Shown here in pieces: positions 50,393 to 59,847 of a stretch of DNA of 64,000 nt. This DNA comes from Kitasatospora humi (lineage in GTDB: Bacteria > Actinomycetota > Actinomycetes > Streptomycetales > Streptomycetaceae). The stretch is from positions 1 to 64,000 of the forward strand of contig NZ_JAJJPA010000007.1 of assembly GCF_020907985.1 (NCBI RefSeq). The letters are read 5' to 3'. Under the pieces are notes generated by a model. The model worked only from the letters and a program-made list of their open reading frames with translations, was not told the origin of the DNA and did not search any database. Positions within the stretch are counted from its first letter, which is position 1, and each line of letters starts with the position of its first letter. Made by a program: the position numbers and the translations under genes.

Positions 50393-51303
50393 CGGAACTG
50401 GGTGACCGCCTCAGCCCGGACAAGGTGAAGCTCGGCGTCTGCTGCACCCTGTGGTGGAACGACGACTTCCCCACCATTGACGCCGGCATCTCCTTCGGCC
50501 AGGCCGTCAGCGAGATGGCGCTCGCCGGCTTCCAGGGCTGCAGCATCGGGCACAAGTACCCCTCCGACGCCGCCGCTCTCAAGGCCGCTCTCGACCTCCG
50601 CGGCCTGCGGGTGTCCGAGCCCTGGACGAGCACGTACTTCACGATCGGCAGGATGCGGCAGAAGACCATCGCCGCCTTCGAGAAGACGCTGCGCCAGGTC
50701 AAGGCGCTGGGTGGCACCGAGTTGGTCGTGGCCGAGTTCGGAGCTTCGTCGCACCTGCTGCCCGTCGATGTGTTCGCCAACCGCCCGGTCTTCACCGACG
50801 CCCAGTGGGACGACTTGACCTCGGGCCTGGAGGAGCTCGGCAAGATCGCCAACTCGGCCGGGATGAAGCTCAGTTACCACCACCACATGGGTACCGGCGT
50901 GATGACCCGGGCCGACGTCGACCGGCTGATGGCTTCGACCGATCCGGCCCTGGTCCATCTGCTGCTCGACACCGCCCACATCGCCTTCGCCGGCGACGAT
51001 CCCCTGGACCTGGCCCGGGCCCACGCGGACCGCATCGGCCACGTCCACCTGAAGAGCATCCGGCCCGAGGTCGTGAAACGGGTGCGCGGCGAGGGCCTGT
51101 CGTTCCAGGAGGGCGTCGAGCTCGGTGTCTTCACCGTGCCCGGAGACGGCGCGATCGACTTCCGGCCGATCCTCGAGGTGCTGGCCGAGGCCGACTACCG
51201 GGGGTGGCTCGTCGTGGAGGCCGAGCAGGACCCGAACAAGGCCGTCCCGCTCGAGTACGCCATGAAGGCCCGCGCCTACCTCGCCGACGTCCTGGGCTGG
51301 TAG
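50389..51303 (+). CDS. iolE: IolE-like inosose dehydratase (TIM-barrel isomerase/epimerase family)
   Basis: 304 aa. The match to myo-inosose-2 dehydratase is close: LSYHHHMGTGVMTRADVDRL, HLLLDTAHIAFAGDDPLDLA, FTVPGDGAIDFRPILEVLAE and GWLVVEAEQDPNKA, including the His/Asp/Glu metal ligands. IolE dehydrates 2-keto-myo-inositol to a diketone. Here it sits with a flavin dehydrogenase instead of the usual NAD-dependent IolG and without iolB, iolC or a canonical iolD. A keto-sugar dehydratase role is therefore equally possible. The ATG overlaps the upstream stop. Confidence 0.85.
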   Translation: MTELGDRLSPDKVKLGVCCTLWWNDDFPTIDAGISFGQAVSEMALAGFQGCSIGHKYPSDAAALKAALDLRGLRVSEPWTSTYFTIGRMRQKTIAAFEKTLRQVKALGGTELVVAEFGASSHLLPVDVFANRPVFTDAQWDDLTSGLEELGKIANSAGMKLSYHHHMGTGVMTRADVDRLMASTDPALVHLLLDTAHIAFAGDDPLDLARAHADRIGHVHLKSIRPEVVKRVRGEGLSFQEGVELGVFTVPGDGAIDFRPILEVLAEADYRGWLVVEAEQDPNKAVPLEYAMKARAYLADVLGW

Positions 51304-51405
51304 CGAACGCCGCGGCACCGCCGTCGGGTTCCGGTCGCGGAGCCCGACGGCCCGCATCACCCGGTTCGGACCGGCACCCCGTTCAGAACAGCGAGGACAC
51401 CAGGG

Positions 51406-52407
51406 ATGAACGCGACATTCAAGCGGGACGTGTTCTTCAGCTTCTTCATGTTCACGGCCGATCTGAGGCCGCAGGACTCGGATTACACCCAGGTACTGAT
51501 CAACCATCTGCAGGCCCTCACCGACATGGGCTACGACGGTTTCGACCTGCACATCGCCTCCCGGGCCGCGACCGTCGACCATCGGCTCGAGGTCGAGGCC
51601 TACGTCGGTCTCAAGAAGGCGTTCGACGAGGCGGGGCTGGCGGAGGTGAAGTTCACCACCAACGTCGGGACCACGCGGACCTTCGACCCGACCTCGCCCT
51701 ATGCGGAGCAGCGCGGACAAGCCCTGTCCTACCTCAAGTCACGCGTGGACATCACCCGGGTCCTGGGGGGCGACTCGATCATGTCAGGGCCGTTCCTCTA
51801 CCCCTACGGGGTCTTTCCCGTCACCGACGCCAATGAGCCGATGTGGGGCGACGCCCTCCAGGATTGGATGAAATCGCGCTACCAGGCGGCGCGTTCGGTC
51901 TTCGAGGAGCTGGCGGAGTACGCCGCGGCGCAAGGGGTGAAGCTCGCCATCGAGCCCGTCAAGAGCTGGGAGACTCCCCCGCCCAACATGGTCTCGGAGG
52001 TGCTGGACTTCCTCGACGGACTCGGACCCTCGGGGGGCGGCGTCACGATCGACACGGCACAAGTGGTGATGGAGAGTCAGGGGCCGTCGGTCTTCAGGGA
52101 CAACGTCGCCCGGGCCGCACGGCAGGACCGGCTCTGCTACGTGCACCTGTCCGCTCCGGACCGCGGTGCGGTGCGGGACAGCTGGATCCCGTGGGACATC
52201 GTGGTGAACGAGATCGAGCCGGTGTACCGCGGGCCCTACCTGGTCGAGGTGTTCAACGCGATCCCGCCGTTCGACAGTTCCATGCGCATGGCCCGCCGGC
52301 GCTTCTGGCGGCCCGGTGAGGACGCCCCGGTGCCCGGCGTGGCCAGTGCCTACGACGTCGCCCTGGCGGCGTTGCAGGAAGTGCGGGAGCAGATCCCTTC
52401 CGCCTGA
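51406..52407 (+). CDS. Second TIM-barrel sugar isomerase/epimerase-like protein
   Basis: 333 aa, xylose-isomerase-like AP-endonuclease-2 fold. Metal-ligand positions are suggested by Glu in KLAIEPVKSWETPPPNM, Asp in GGVTIDTAQVVMES, His in LCYVHLSAPDRGAVRDSW and Glu in GPYLVEVFNAIPPF. It resembles ketose 3-epimerases and inosose isomerases (IolI/IolO). 102 bases separate it from the IolE-like gene, so an internal promoter is possible. Substrate unknown. Confidence 0.83.
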   Translation: MNATFKRDVFFSFFMFTADLRPQDSDYTQVLINHLQALTDMGYDGFDLHIASRAATVDHRLEVEAYVGLKKAFDEAGLAEVKFTTNVGTTRTFDPTSPYAEQRGQALSYLKSRVDITRVLGGDSIMSGPFLYPYGVFPVTDANEPMWGDALQDWMKSRYQAARSVFEELAEYAAAQGVKLAIEPVKSWETPPPNMVSEVLDFLDGLGPSGGGVTIDTAQVVMESQGPSVFRDNVARAARQDRLCYVHLSAPDRGAVRDSWIPWDIVVNEIEPVYRGPYLVEVFNAIPPFDSSMRMARRRFWRPGEDAPVPGVASAYDVALAALQEVREQIPSA

Positions 52408-52436
52408 GTCCCTCCGTCACGTCAGTGAGGTCCCCC

Positions 52437-53264
52437 ATGCCAGCTCAGGTGTCCGATCCCATCATCATGGTCGTGAAGCAGACGGGCGGTGTCCGCATTC
52501 ACACCTTCGTCTCGTCCTTCGCGTACGGCAACATCGCCAACGCCACGCATGTCATCGAGACCGAGAACCAACTGGTCCTCGTCGACGGGCAGTTCCTCGT
52601 GCCCTATGCGAGGGCGTTCAGGGAGTACGCGGACGGCCTCGGCAAGCCGATCGAGAGGCTGTACGTCTCCCACCGGCACCCCGACCACTGGTTCGGCGTG
52701 GGAGCCGCGTTCAGCGACGTCACGGTCCACGCGCTGCCCGAGACCATGGGCTTCATCCAGGACCACGGGGAAGCCTCGAGGAGTGACCACTGGAAACTCG
52801 GCGACCTCGTGCCGGACCGGATAGTCGTCCCGCAGAAGGCGGCCGGTCCGGGCGAGGAGACGATCGACGGGGTCCGGTACGTCTTCGACCGGGTGACCGA
52901 GACCGAAATCGACTACCACCTCACCATCAAGCTTCCCGAGCTGGGCGTCTACTTCACCCAGGACCTGGTCTACAGCGGCACCCACCTGTACCTGACGCAG
53001 CACATGGACCACTGGATCCGGGTCCTGCAGGAAATGCTGCTGGAGGACTACGAACTGTTCCTGCCGGGCCACGGCCTGCCGGCCGACAAGAACGAGGTCG
53101 CCCGCAACATCGAGTACCTTTCGGCCGCCCGGCAGGCGGTGGGCGACGGCCTGGCGGGCGACGCCTTCAAGGACTTCTTGCTCCAGCGGTATCCCGAACG
53201 CAAATGCCCGGGCATCTTCGACATCTACCTGCCCCGGCTGTTCGGCGGCGCGAGCGACTACTGA
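52437..53264 (+). CDS. Metallo-beta-lactamase-fold hydrolase
   Basis: 275 aa. The zinc motif is SHRHPDHWFG (HxHxDH), with further ligands likely in TQDLVYSGTH (Asp) and LPGHGLPADK (His). ANATHVIETENQLVLVDGQF is the usual first sheet. The family includes lactonases and thioesterases; a ring- or lactone-opening step would fit the pathway. ATG at 52437 has GTGAGG six bases upstream; a GTG at 52425 is a longer alternative. 13 bases separate it from the next gene. Confidence 0.85.
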   Translation: MPAQVSDPIIMVVKQTGGVRIHTFVSSFAYGNIANATHVIETENQLVLVDGQFLVPYARAFREYADGLGKPIERLYVSHRHPDHWFGVGAAFSDVTVHALPETMGFIQDHGEASRSDHWKLGDLVPDRIVVPQKAAGPGEETIDGVRYVFDRVTETEIDYHLTIKLPELGVYFTQDLVYSGTHLYLTQHMDHWIRVLQEMLLEDYELFLPGHGLPADKNEVARNIEYLSAARQAVGDGLAGDAFKDFLLQRYPERKCPGIFDIYLPRLFGGASDY

Positions 53265-53277
53265 CCCGGAGGTCACC

Positions 53278-54936
53278 GTGAACCAGCGCTACGCGGTAGG
53301 ACAGTACTTGGTGGACCGGCTCCGCCAGTTGGGCCTGGAGCACCTGTTCTCCATCGCGGGTGACTATTCGATCGAATGGTTGAACCGGTACGTCACGCCG
53401 AGCAGCATCGAAATCGTGGAGGAAGTCAACGAGGTCAACGCCGGGTACGCGGCGGACGGGTACGCGAGACTGAAGGGCATCGGGGCCCTCTGCGTCACGT
53501 ATTCCGCCGGCGCGTTGTGCGCCGTGAACGCCGTCGCGGGTGCCTACGTCGAGAAGGTGCCGCTGGTGCTCGTCAATGGCACACCGAGCATCAAGAAGAC
53601 CCTCACCTTCGAGCAGACCGGGTTCAGTGCGCACCACTTCATCAGCGGCCGCGAGACGGATCTCCAGTCGTTCGAGCACATAACGGTCGCGGCCGTGCGC
53701 ATCGAGAATCCCGACCTGGCGCCGGGGCTGATAGACCACGCACTCACCCGGTGCATAAGCGAGCGGCGCCCGGTGTACATCGAGCTCCTCCAGGACATGG
53801 TCGACCTGGAGTGCGAGCGCCCGCGAGGGACCCTGAAGCCGACCCGGATCCTGTCGGACCAGACCAGCCTGGAGGAGTCGGTCGCACGGATCCGCACCAG
53901 GCTCGAGAACGCCGAGAACCCGCTCATCTGGATCGGGGTGGAGGTCGACCGCCTCGGCCTGCAGGAGAAGGCCCTGCGGCTGATCCGGCAACTGAACGTG
54001 CCGTTCGTCACGGAACTCCTGAGCAAGGCCGTCCTTTCCGAGGACGACGAGCTGTTCGTCGGCGTCCTCGACGGCCAGGCGTCATCGACGGCCGTGACGG
54101 ACCTGGCCGGGGCGGCCGATTTCATCCTTGCCCTCGGCGTGTGGCTGACGGACATCAACTCACTGGGCTGGACCCCGGACTTCGACAAGTCCGCGTTCGC
54201 GTCGCTGGACGCGGTGAAGCTCGGAACCTATTTCGGCGGGCAGGTCGCCCTGGAGCACCTGCTGGACGGGCTGCTGGCCGCGGAGCAGATCACGCCCAGG
54301 GCGCGGAAGCTGCCGGAGAGGCCGGCCCGGAGCATCCCGGCCGTCGGACCGACCGACGTGATCACGTACCAGGGTTTCTACAACTTCGTCCAGCAGTACG
54401 TCGACCGGGACACCATCGTCGGCAGTGACGCGAGCATGAACTACTTCGGTAGCCTGCTGCTCGATGTGCCCGCTCCGGGCGGATTCATCGTCCAGTCGTC
54501 CTACTCGTCGATCGGCTACATCTCAGCGGCCGCGACGGGTGTCTGCCTGGCGAAGAAACACGACCAGCGGGTCATGGTCTTCTCCGGTGACGGCGGATTC
54601 CAGATGACCGCCCAATGCCTCTCGACGCAGACCCGTTTCGGACTGGATCCGATCATCTTCGTCATCGACAACGGAGTCTACGGCGTGGAGCAGTGGCTCG
54701 CCGATTCGACGGTCTTCCACACCGACAAGCCTTTCTACCGGTCCTGCGTCCTCCACCGGTGGAACTACAGCAGGCTGTCGGAGGTATTCGGTTGCCAGGG
54801 ATGGGAAGTCAGCACGTACGGAGAACTGGGCGCTGCCGTGACGGCTGCGCTGGCGAACACCGGCAGCCCGTCCATCATCCAGGTCCGGGTGCCCGACAAG
54901 TCGATCCCCGACAACGCGAACTGGAAGACCCGGTAG
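53278..54936 (+). CDS. Thiamine-diphosphate-dependent 2-oxoacid decarboxylase (PDC/IPDC family)
   Basis: 552 aa. The catalytic Glu lies in EVNEVNAGYAADGYARLKG and the ThDP/Mg motif is FSGDGGFQMTAQ followed by FVIDNGVYGVEQ (GDG...N). HHF at about 121-123 (FSAHHFISGRE) is the paired His motif of pyruvate and indolepyruvate decarboxylases. It decarboxylates a 2-oxo acid to an aldehyde; it is not the IolD hydrolase type. GTG start with GGAGG seven bases upstream. Confidence 0.88.
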   Translation: MNQRYAVGQYLVDRLRQLGLEHLFSIAGDYSIEWLNRYVTPSSIEIVEEVNEVNAGYAADGYARLKGIGALCVTYSAGALCAVNAVAGAYVEKVPLVLVNGTPSIKKTLTFEQTGFSAHHFISGRETDLQSFEHITVAAVRIENPDLAPGLIDHALTRCISERRPVYIELLQDMVDLECERPRGTLKPTRILSDQTSLEESVARIRTRLENAENPLIWIGVEVDRLGLQEKALRLIRQLNVPFVTELLSKAVLSEDDELFVGVLDGQASSTAVTDLAGAADFILALGVWLTDINSLGWTPDFDKSAFASLDAVKLGTYFGGQVALEHLLDGLLAAEQITPRARKLPERPARSIPAVGPTDVITYQGFYNFVQQYVDRDTIVGSDASMNYFGSLLLDVPAPGGFIVQSSYSSIGYISAAATGVCLAKKHDQRVMVFSGDGGFQMTAQCLSTQTRFGLDPIIFVIDNGVYGVEQWLADSTVFHTDKPFYRSCVLHRWNYSRLSEVFGCQGWEVSTYGELGAAVTAALANTGSPSIIQVRVPDKSIPDNANWKTR

Positions 54937-54979
54937 CAGGACGAATATCGACGGTAAAACCGAGGAAAGGACAAGAACG

Positions 54980-55288
54980 ATGCCGACGAAGATCACAGCG
55001 ATTTTCGAGAACCCGCAGGACCCCGACGCCTTCGAGGCCGGTCACGACGACCAGGTCGCGCTCGCGAAGAAGATCCCCGGCGTCAAGCGGGTGGAGAGCG
55101 CCAAGGTGTGGCCGAAGGAGGACGGCAGCCCGACCCCGGCCTACCGGGTGCTCGACCTGTACTTCGCCGACTACGACGCGGCCAGTAGGGCCGTGACGAC
55201 CGAGGAGGCGTCGGCGTTCGTCTCCAAGGTCTTCGAGCTGGCGACCGGCGGTGTGCGGCTCCTCTTCGCGGACGTCGAGGAGGCCTGA
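54980..55288 (+). CDS. EthD-domain protein
   Basis: 102 aa. KITAIFENPQDPDAFEAGHD, then KKIPGVKRVESAKVWP and YRVLDLYFADYDAASRAVTT, give the ferredoxin-like EthD/dimeric alpha-beta-barrel fold. Roles in the family range from cyclase or isomerase to accessory subunits. Last gene of the operon, 43 bases after the decarboxylase, with AGGAAAGG upstream, followed by a strong terminator. Confidence 0.83.
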   Translation: MPTKITAIFENPQDPDAFEAGHDDQVALAKKIPGVKRVESAKVWPKEDGSPTPAYRVLDLYFADYDAASRAVTTEEASAFVSKVFELATGGVRLLFADVEEA

Positions 55289-55297
55289 CGGTCCGAC

Positions 55298-55337
55298 GCG
55301 GAACGCCCGGCCGGGGTCTCCCGGCCGGGCGTTCCGC
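55298..55337. terminator. Strong bidirectional terminator
   Basis: Perfect 17-bp arms (55298-55314 and 55321-55337, beginning gcggaacgcccgg) with a 6-nt loop, nine bases past the EthD gene and 48 before the convergent phosphatase stop. Confidence 0.9.
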
Positions 55338-55385
55338 TTGGAGGGCGGGATTCCTGACGGTCCGTCAGATGCGGTTGCGTGTCCG

Positions 55386-58106
55386 TCAGCCGTTCCCGTC
55401 CGGCTCGGTGGCCGAGGGGGGCAGCGGCTGCTCCGCCCAGATGATCTTGCCCTGCGGGGAGTACCTCGTGCCCCAGCGCCTGGTGAGCTGCGCCACCAGG
55501 AACAGCCCGCGGCCGCCCTCGTCCGTCGTCGCCGCGTACTTCAGGTGCGGGGAGGTGTTGCTGCCGTCGGCCACCTCGCAGATCAGACCGCGATCGCGCA
55601 GCAGCCGCAGGCGCACCGGCGGCGTGCCGTAGCGGATGGCGTTGGTGACCAGCTCACTGAGCACCAGCTCGGTGCTGAACTCCAGCTCGGCCAGGTTCCA
55701 CTCGTCCAGCTTCGCGGCGGTCCACGCCCGTATCTCGGCGACGGCGGCCGGATCGAACGGGACCTCGCGGTCGGCGACCCGTTCCGCACCGAGCACCCGC
55801 GTCTTCGCTATCAGCAGTGCCACGTCGTCCTGTTGACGCTCCGGCAGGAGTTCATCGAGCACGGCCTGGCAGTTCTCGTCCGGCTGCCGGTGGTGCTGGG
55901 CCGAGAGCGCCTGGCGCAGCAGTTCCATGCCGACGTCGAAGTCCCGGGTGCGGTCCTCGATCAACCCGTCGGTGTAGAGGGCGATCTGGGTGCCTTCGTC
56001 CAGGTGGACCCGGCCGGTCTCGAACGGCATCCCGCCGCCCGCACCCAGTGGCGGGCCGATCGGAAGCTCCGGGAAGACGACGCTGCCGTCGGGCCTGAGC
56101 AGCGCGGGCGGGGGGTGTCCGGCCCGGGCGATGGTGCAGAGCCGGGAGACCGGATCGTAGATCGCGTACAGGCAGGTGGCTCCCGTGACCCCGGTGCCGG
56201 TGCCGTCGTCGGTCTCCTCCTGGTCGATGCGGTCCACCAGCTCGTCGAGGTAGCCGAGCAGTTCGTCCGGCGGGAGGTCGAGGGCGGAGAAGTTGTGCAC
56301 GGCGGTCCGCAGTCGGCCCATGGTGGCCGCGGCGTGCAGTCCGTGGCCGACCACGTCACCCACCACCAGGGCGACCCGGCTGCCGGGCAGCGGGATCACG
56401 TCGAACCAGTCGCCGCTGACCCCGGACTGTGCGGGCAGGTAGCGGTGCGCGACGCACAGGGCGCTCTGCTCCGGGAGGGCGCGCGGCAGCAGACTGCGCT
56501 GCAACGTCACGGCCATGGCGTGCTCACGGGTGTAGCGGCGGGCGTTGTCGATGCTGACGGCGGCCCGCGCGACCAGCTCCTCGGCCAGCGCCAGGTCCTC
56601 GCCGTCGAACGGCTCGGGCTTCTGCGCCCGCCAGAAGTTGGCGACGCCCAGGATGATGCCGCGCGCCTTCAGCGGAGCGCTGATGAGCGAGTGGACTCCG
56701 TAGTCGACGATTCGCCCGGTCCAGACCGGATCCTGGGCCCGCCAGCCGGGGGCGTCCGAGAGGTCGGGCACCACCTGCGAACGCCCGCTGTCGAAACCCC
56801 GGGCCTGCGGGCTGGACGGGACGAAGGCGATCAGCTTGCCGCGCGGGTAGAAGGGATGGTCCTCGCGGATCCCGTGAACCGTGACGCGGCGCAGGTCCAT
56901 CCCGGTGCCGGTGGGCTCGTCGCCCACCAGGACGGGATCGGCGAGGTCGACGGTGACGAAGTCCGCGAGGCCGGGAACGGCGACCCGGGCCAGCTCCTCG
57001 GCCGTGCGCGCGACGTCGAGGGTCGTGCCCACGCCGACGCCGGCCTCGTAGAGCAGCGCGAGGCGGTTGGCCGCCACCTCGGCCTTGCCGGACAGCGCCA
57101 GCAGCTCGGTGGAGTCGCGGATGGTGGCGACCGTTCCCATGCCCTTGCCGTGGCGGTCCGTCGACCGCTGGTTCACCACGAGCAGCCGGCCTCCCGCCTG
57201 GTGCACCTCGTCCGTGGCCACCCTGCCGGACATCAGCAGCTCCGCGGTGTCCGGGTCGAGGTCGTGCAGTTCGCCCAGGTGCCGGCCCTCCGCGTCGGCC
57301 GGCAGCCCCAGGAGCTCCCTCGCCTCATCGTTCGCCAGGAGCAGCCGCCCGTCCTGCCCGACGATGACCACGCCCTCCCGCACCGCGTGCAGCACGGCGT
57401 CGTGGTGCTCGTACATCCGGGTCATCTCGGCCGGCCCCAGGCCGAGCGTCTGCCGCTTCAGCCGCCTGGCCACCAGGGCGGTCCCGGTCGTCGCCACAGC
57501 GAGTGCGACGGCGCCGGCCCCGAGGATGACCGGCACTTGCCGGTTGCTGGCCGTGGTGACGTTGTTGACCTTGAGTCCGGCCGACACCAGGCCCACGACC
57601 TTGCCGTCGGGTGCGTTGACGGGAACGATCGCCTGGACCTCGTGACCGAGCGGCCCGTGCACGCTCTCCGTGTAGACGCGGCCCTGCAGTGAGGGGCCGA
57701 TCGTTCCGACGAACGGCTTGCCGATCTCTTGCGGCAGGGGGTGCGTGTAGCGGATCCCCTGGGTGTTCATGATGACGATGAAGTCGACGCCGGCCGGTCC
57801 GCGCGCCGCCTCCGTCAGCGGCTGCAGGATCGCCGACGGGTTCGGGGACTGCAGCGCGGCGATGATCCCGGGCGAATGCGCGAACGACTCCGCGACGGCC
57901 ACCGACCGGTTGCGCGCCTCCGTGTCACTGGTGTGCCGCTCCTCGAGGACCAGCGCCAGGATCGCTCCGAGGACGAGCAGCAGCACGACCACGACCTGCA
58001 GCACGAACATCTGTCCGGCCACGCTGCGGGACTTCTTCCGATGAAGCCTCTTCGCGGTCGGCGACTGCTTGGCCACGGCCCGGATACGGTCGGTGAATTC
58101 GACCAT
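55386..58106 (-). CDS. Multidomain sensor PP2C phosphatase with C-terminal RsbW-like ATPase
   Basis: 906 aa. Membrane helix near 30-52, extracytoplasmic Cache-like sensor (IVIMNTQGIRYTHPLPQEIG, VQAIVPVNAPDGKVVGLVSA), second helix near 193-212, PAS (HDAVLHAVREGVVIVGQDGR), GAF (VDYGVHSLISAPLKARGIIL), SpoIIE/RsbU PP2C (GDWFDVIPLP, VVGDVVGHGLHAAATMGRLR, YTDGLIED) and HATPase (VLSELVTNAIRYG, DEGGRGLFLVAQL). The family dephosphorylates anti-sigma antagonists in response to a signal. The sensor part resembles DcuS/CitA-type kinases, so a small carboxylate signal is possible. ATG at 58104-58106. Confidence 0.92.
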   Translation of the reverse strand: MVEFTDRIRAVAKQSPTAKRLHRKKSRSVAGQMFVLQVVVVLLLVLGAILALVLEERHTSDTEARNRSVAVAESFAHSPGIIAALQSPNPSAILQPLTEAARGPAGVDFIVIMNTQGIRYTHPLPQEIGKPFVGTIGPSLQGRVYTESVHGPLGHEVQAIVPVNAPDGKVVGLVSAGLKVNNVTTASNRQVPVILGAGAVALAVATTGTALVARRLKRQTLGLGPAEMTRMYEHHDAVLHAVREGVVIVGQDGRLLLANDEARELLGLPADAEGRHLGELHDLDPDTAELLMSGRVATDEVHQAGGRLLVVNQRSTDRHGKGMGTVATIRDSTELLALSGKAEVAANRLALLYEAGVGVGTTLDVARTAEELARVAVPGLADFVTVDLADPVLVGDEPTGTGMDLRRVTVHGIREDHPFYPRGKLIAFVPSSPQARGFDSGRSQVVPDLSDAPGWRAQDPVWTGRIVDYGVHSLISAPLKARGIILGVANFWRAQKPEPFDGEDLALAEELVARAAVSIDNARRYTREHAMAVTLQRSLLPRALPEQSALCVAHRYLPAQSGVSGDWFDVIPLPGSRVALVVGDVVGHGLHAAATMGRLRTAVHNFSALDLPPDELLGYLDELVDRIDQEETDDGTGTGVTGATCLYAIYDPVSRLCTIARAGHPPPALLRPDGSVVFPELPIGPPLGAGGGMPFETGRVHLDEGTQIALYTDGLIEDRTRDFDVGMELLRQALSAQHHRQPDENCQAVLDELLPERQQDDVALLIAKTRVLGAERVADREVPFDPAAVAEIRAWTAAKLDEWNLAELEFSTELVLSELVTNAIRYGTPPVRLRLLRDRGLICEVADGSNTSPHLKYAATTDEGGRGLFLVAQLTRRWGTRYSPQGKIIWAEQPLPPSATEPDGNG

Positions 58107-58382
58107 GCGTCATTTCTAACACCAGGGCATGGGCAACTACGAAGCCCTGCTGCCGTTCGGGCGCCGCCGATTCCCCGGGCTGACGACCGCCCGGTGCGGG
58201 TGCCCGTCCGCCCTGGTGGAGCAGGCGTCGGAGCCGCGTCGACCGATCGCCGCCGCCGCGCCCCTGCGCACCGCGGGTGCGCCGCACGGGCACGGGGTCG
58301 GCGGCGCGGGTCCCGCACGGGCGGCGCACGGCCCGCGCCCAGTGCCCGGCGCGCGGGCGGCCCGCGCCCGGCGCGCCGGCCG

Positions 58383-58955
58383 TCAAGGCAGCAGGCCGTG
58401 CTCGCTCAGTGCCAGCCGCAGCGCTCGAACCGCGTAGAAGCAGCGGGACTTGACCGTTCCTTCGGGCACCCCGAGCAGCGCGGCGGTCTCGGCGAGCGAG
58501 CGGTGGTTGAAGTAGACCTCGGTGAGCACCGCCCGGTGCGCGTCGCTGAGCGAGGACAGCGCCTGGCGGACGGACCAGCTGTTGAGCAGGCGGTCGATGT
58601 CGTTGCCGAGCTCGGACTCGCCGGCGAAGAGCGTGAAGTCCGGTGCGCCCACCTCGGCGGGGCGGCTGCTGCGCGCCCGCAGGTGGTCGATGAGCAGGTT
58701 CCGGGCCACCCGGTAGAGCCAGGGCAGCGGCGTGCCGCGCTCGGCGGCGAGGATCTCCGGGTGGTGCCAGGCGCGGACGAAGGTCTCCTGGGTGAGGTCC
58801 TCGGCCAGCTGGGGGTCACCGAAGGTCCGCTTGGCGAGGTAGCCGTGCACGGCCTGGTGGTGCGTGGTGAGCAGCCGGGTGAAGTCGGCGGCGGCCATCC
58901 GCGGCGCGGCGGCGGCCCGGGCCTGACGGGTGGCGTCCGGGGCGAGCTCGGTCAT
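58383..58955 (-). CDS. ECF-family RNA polymerase sigma factor
   Basis: 190 aa. Region 2 is HHQAVHGYLAKRTFGDPQLA then EDLTQETFVRAWHHPEIL; region 4 is LSSLSDAHRAVLTEVYFNHR and SLAETAALLGVPEGTVKSR. It is of the SigL/SigK-like group in streptomycetes. The ATG at 58953-58955 has AAGGA seven bases upstream. No anti-sigma gene adjoins it; the phosphatase with its own RsbW-like domain lies 276 bases downstream on the same strand. Confidence 0.93.
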   Translation of the reverse strand: MTELAPDATRQARAAAAPRMAAADFTRLLTTHHQAVHGYLAKRTFGDPQLAEDLTQETFVRAWHHPEILAAERGTPLPWLYRVARNLLIDHLRARSSRPAEVGAPDFTLFAGESELGNDIDRLLNSWSVRQALSSLSDAHRAVLTEVYFNHRSLAETAALLGVPEGTVKSRCFYAVRALRLALSEHGLLP

Positions 58956-59559
58956 GGTGGTCCTTCGAACAGGTGCTGACGGCCCCAGGTGGGGCGCTCG
59001 GTCCGAGGCTCGCGTCGGGCCGTGCGCGCGGGCATCCGCCAACTGCCGCTCGTGTTCCGGCCGCCCCGGCGGTCCCCGGCCCGCGGGCGGCCGCTCACTG
59101 CGGCCGGAGCGGGGGGCGAACGGTCGACCGGCGGGCTCGATGTGCCGGGCCGGGCACCGCAGACTGCCTGCCACACCAGCGCTGACCTGCGCCTTTGCGC
59201 CAGCCGGCGGATGCTCGGCGCGGGCGCCCGCCGGGCGGCCGCGCCGATCCGCCACCGAACGGGCGGCTCGGGCTGCTGGGGGCGGGCTGATCGGCCTGAT
59301 CGGGCTGCGGGGGGGGCTGACCGGGCTGCGGACACCTGCCGCGGGAGCGGGACCGGAGAGGTCCGGGACGGGGTCGGGAAGGAGATCAAGGAATTCTGAA
59401 CCCGGCCTGCGTGCCGTCCGTCAAGGCGGCCAGGGAGGCCGGACCAGGCCGACCCAGCACCCGCCGGCCCCTCTCGCGCCAAGGGGCCGGCGGGCCCAAT
59501 CCCGTGCGGTGCGTCCCGATCCGACGCTCCGCCCAGCTCATGAGAGGTCGACGAAAGAC
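58956..59559. other. Gene-free divergent region
   Basis: 604 bases of very high GC between the sigma factor and the DUF3311 gene. I found no credible gene. Short imperfect direct repeats of gggctg/atcgg occur near 59280-59335. Promoters for both directions must lie here. Confidence 0.4.
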
Positions 59560-59847
59560 ATGCTCGAACAAGACCGCGAGGTCGGCGGGACCGGTGTCCC
59601 GTCCACTCGCGCGGCCGTGACCGCGGAACGGGTCCTGGCGGGCATCTGCCTGGCCGTGCCCGTGGTCGCCCTGCTCTCGGTCCCCTCGTACAGCCGCAGT
59701 ACGCCGGAGCTCGGCGGAATGCCGTTCTTCTACTGGTACCAGCTGCTGTGGGTGCCGCTGTCGGCGCTGTTCACCTGGTCCGCGTACTTGCTGCTGAGCC
59801 GGGACGAGAAGCGCCGCGCGGCGCACCGCGGCGGTGACGCCCGATGA
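59560..59847 (+). CDS. DUF3311 small membrane protein
   Basis: 95 aa with two membrane helices (VLAGICLAVPVVALLSVPSY and FFYWYQLLWVPLSALFTWSA) around the conserved Pro/Phe-Tyr-Trp-rich loop of DUF3311. These proteins are regularly encoded just before sodium:solute symporters and probably act as their accessory subunit. It overlaps the symporter by four bases (ATGA). Confidence 0.88.
   Translation: MLEQDREVGGTGVPSTRAAVTAERVLAGICLAVPVVALLSVPSYSRSTPELGGMPFFYWYQLLWVPLSALFTWSAYLLLSRDEKRRAAHRGGDAR

Noticed and set aside
53278..54936. Calling the ThDP enzyme IolD because of the IolE-like neighbour
   Set aside because: The paired His and overall pattern match pyruvate/indolepyruvate decarboxylases, and IolD is a longer, different hydrolase type.
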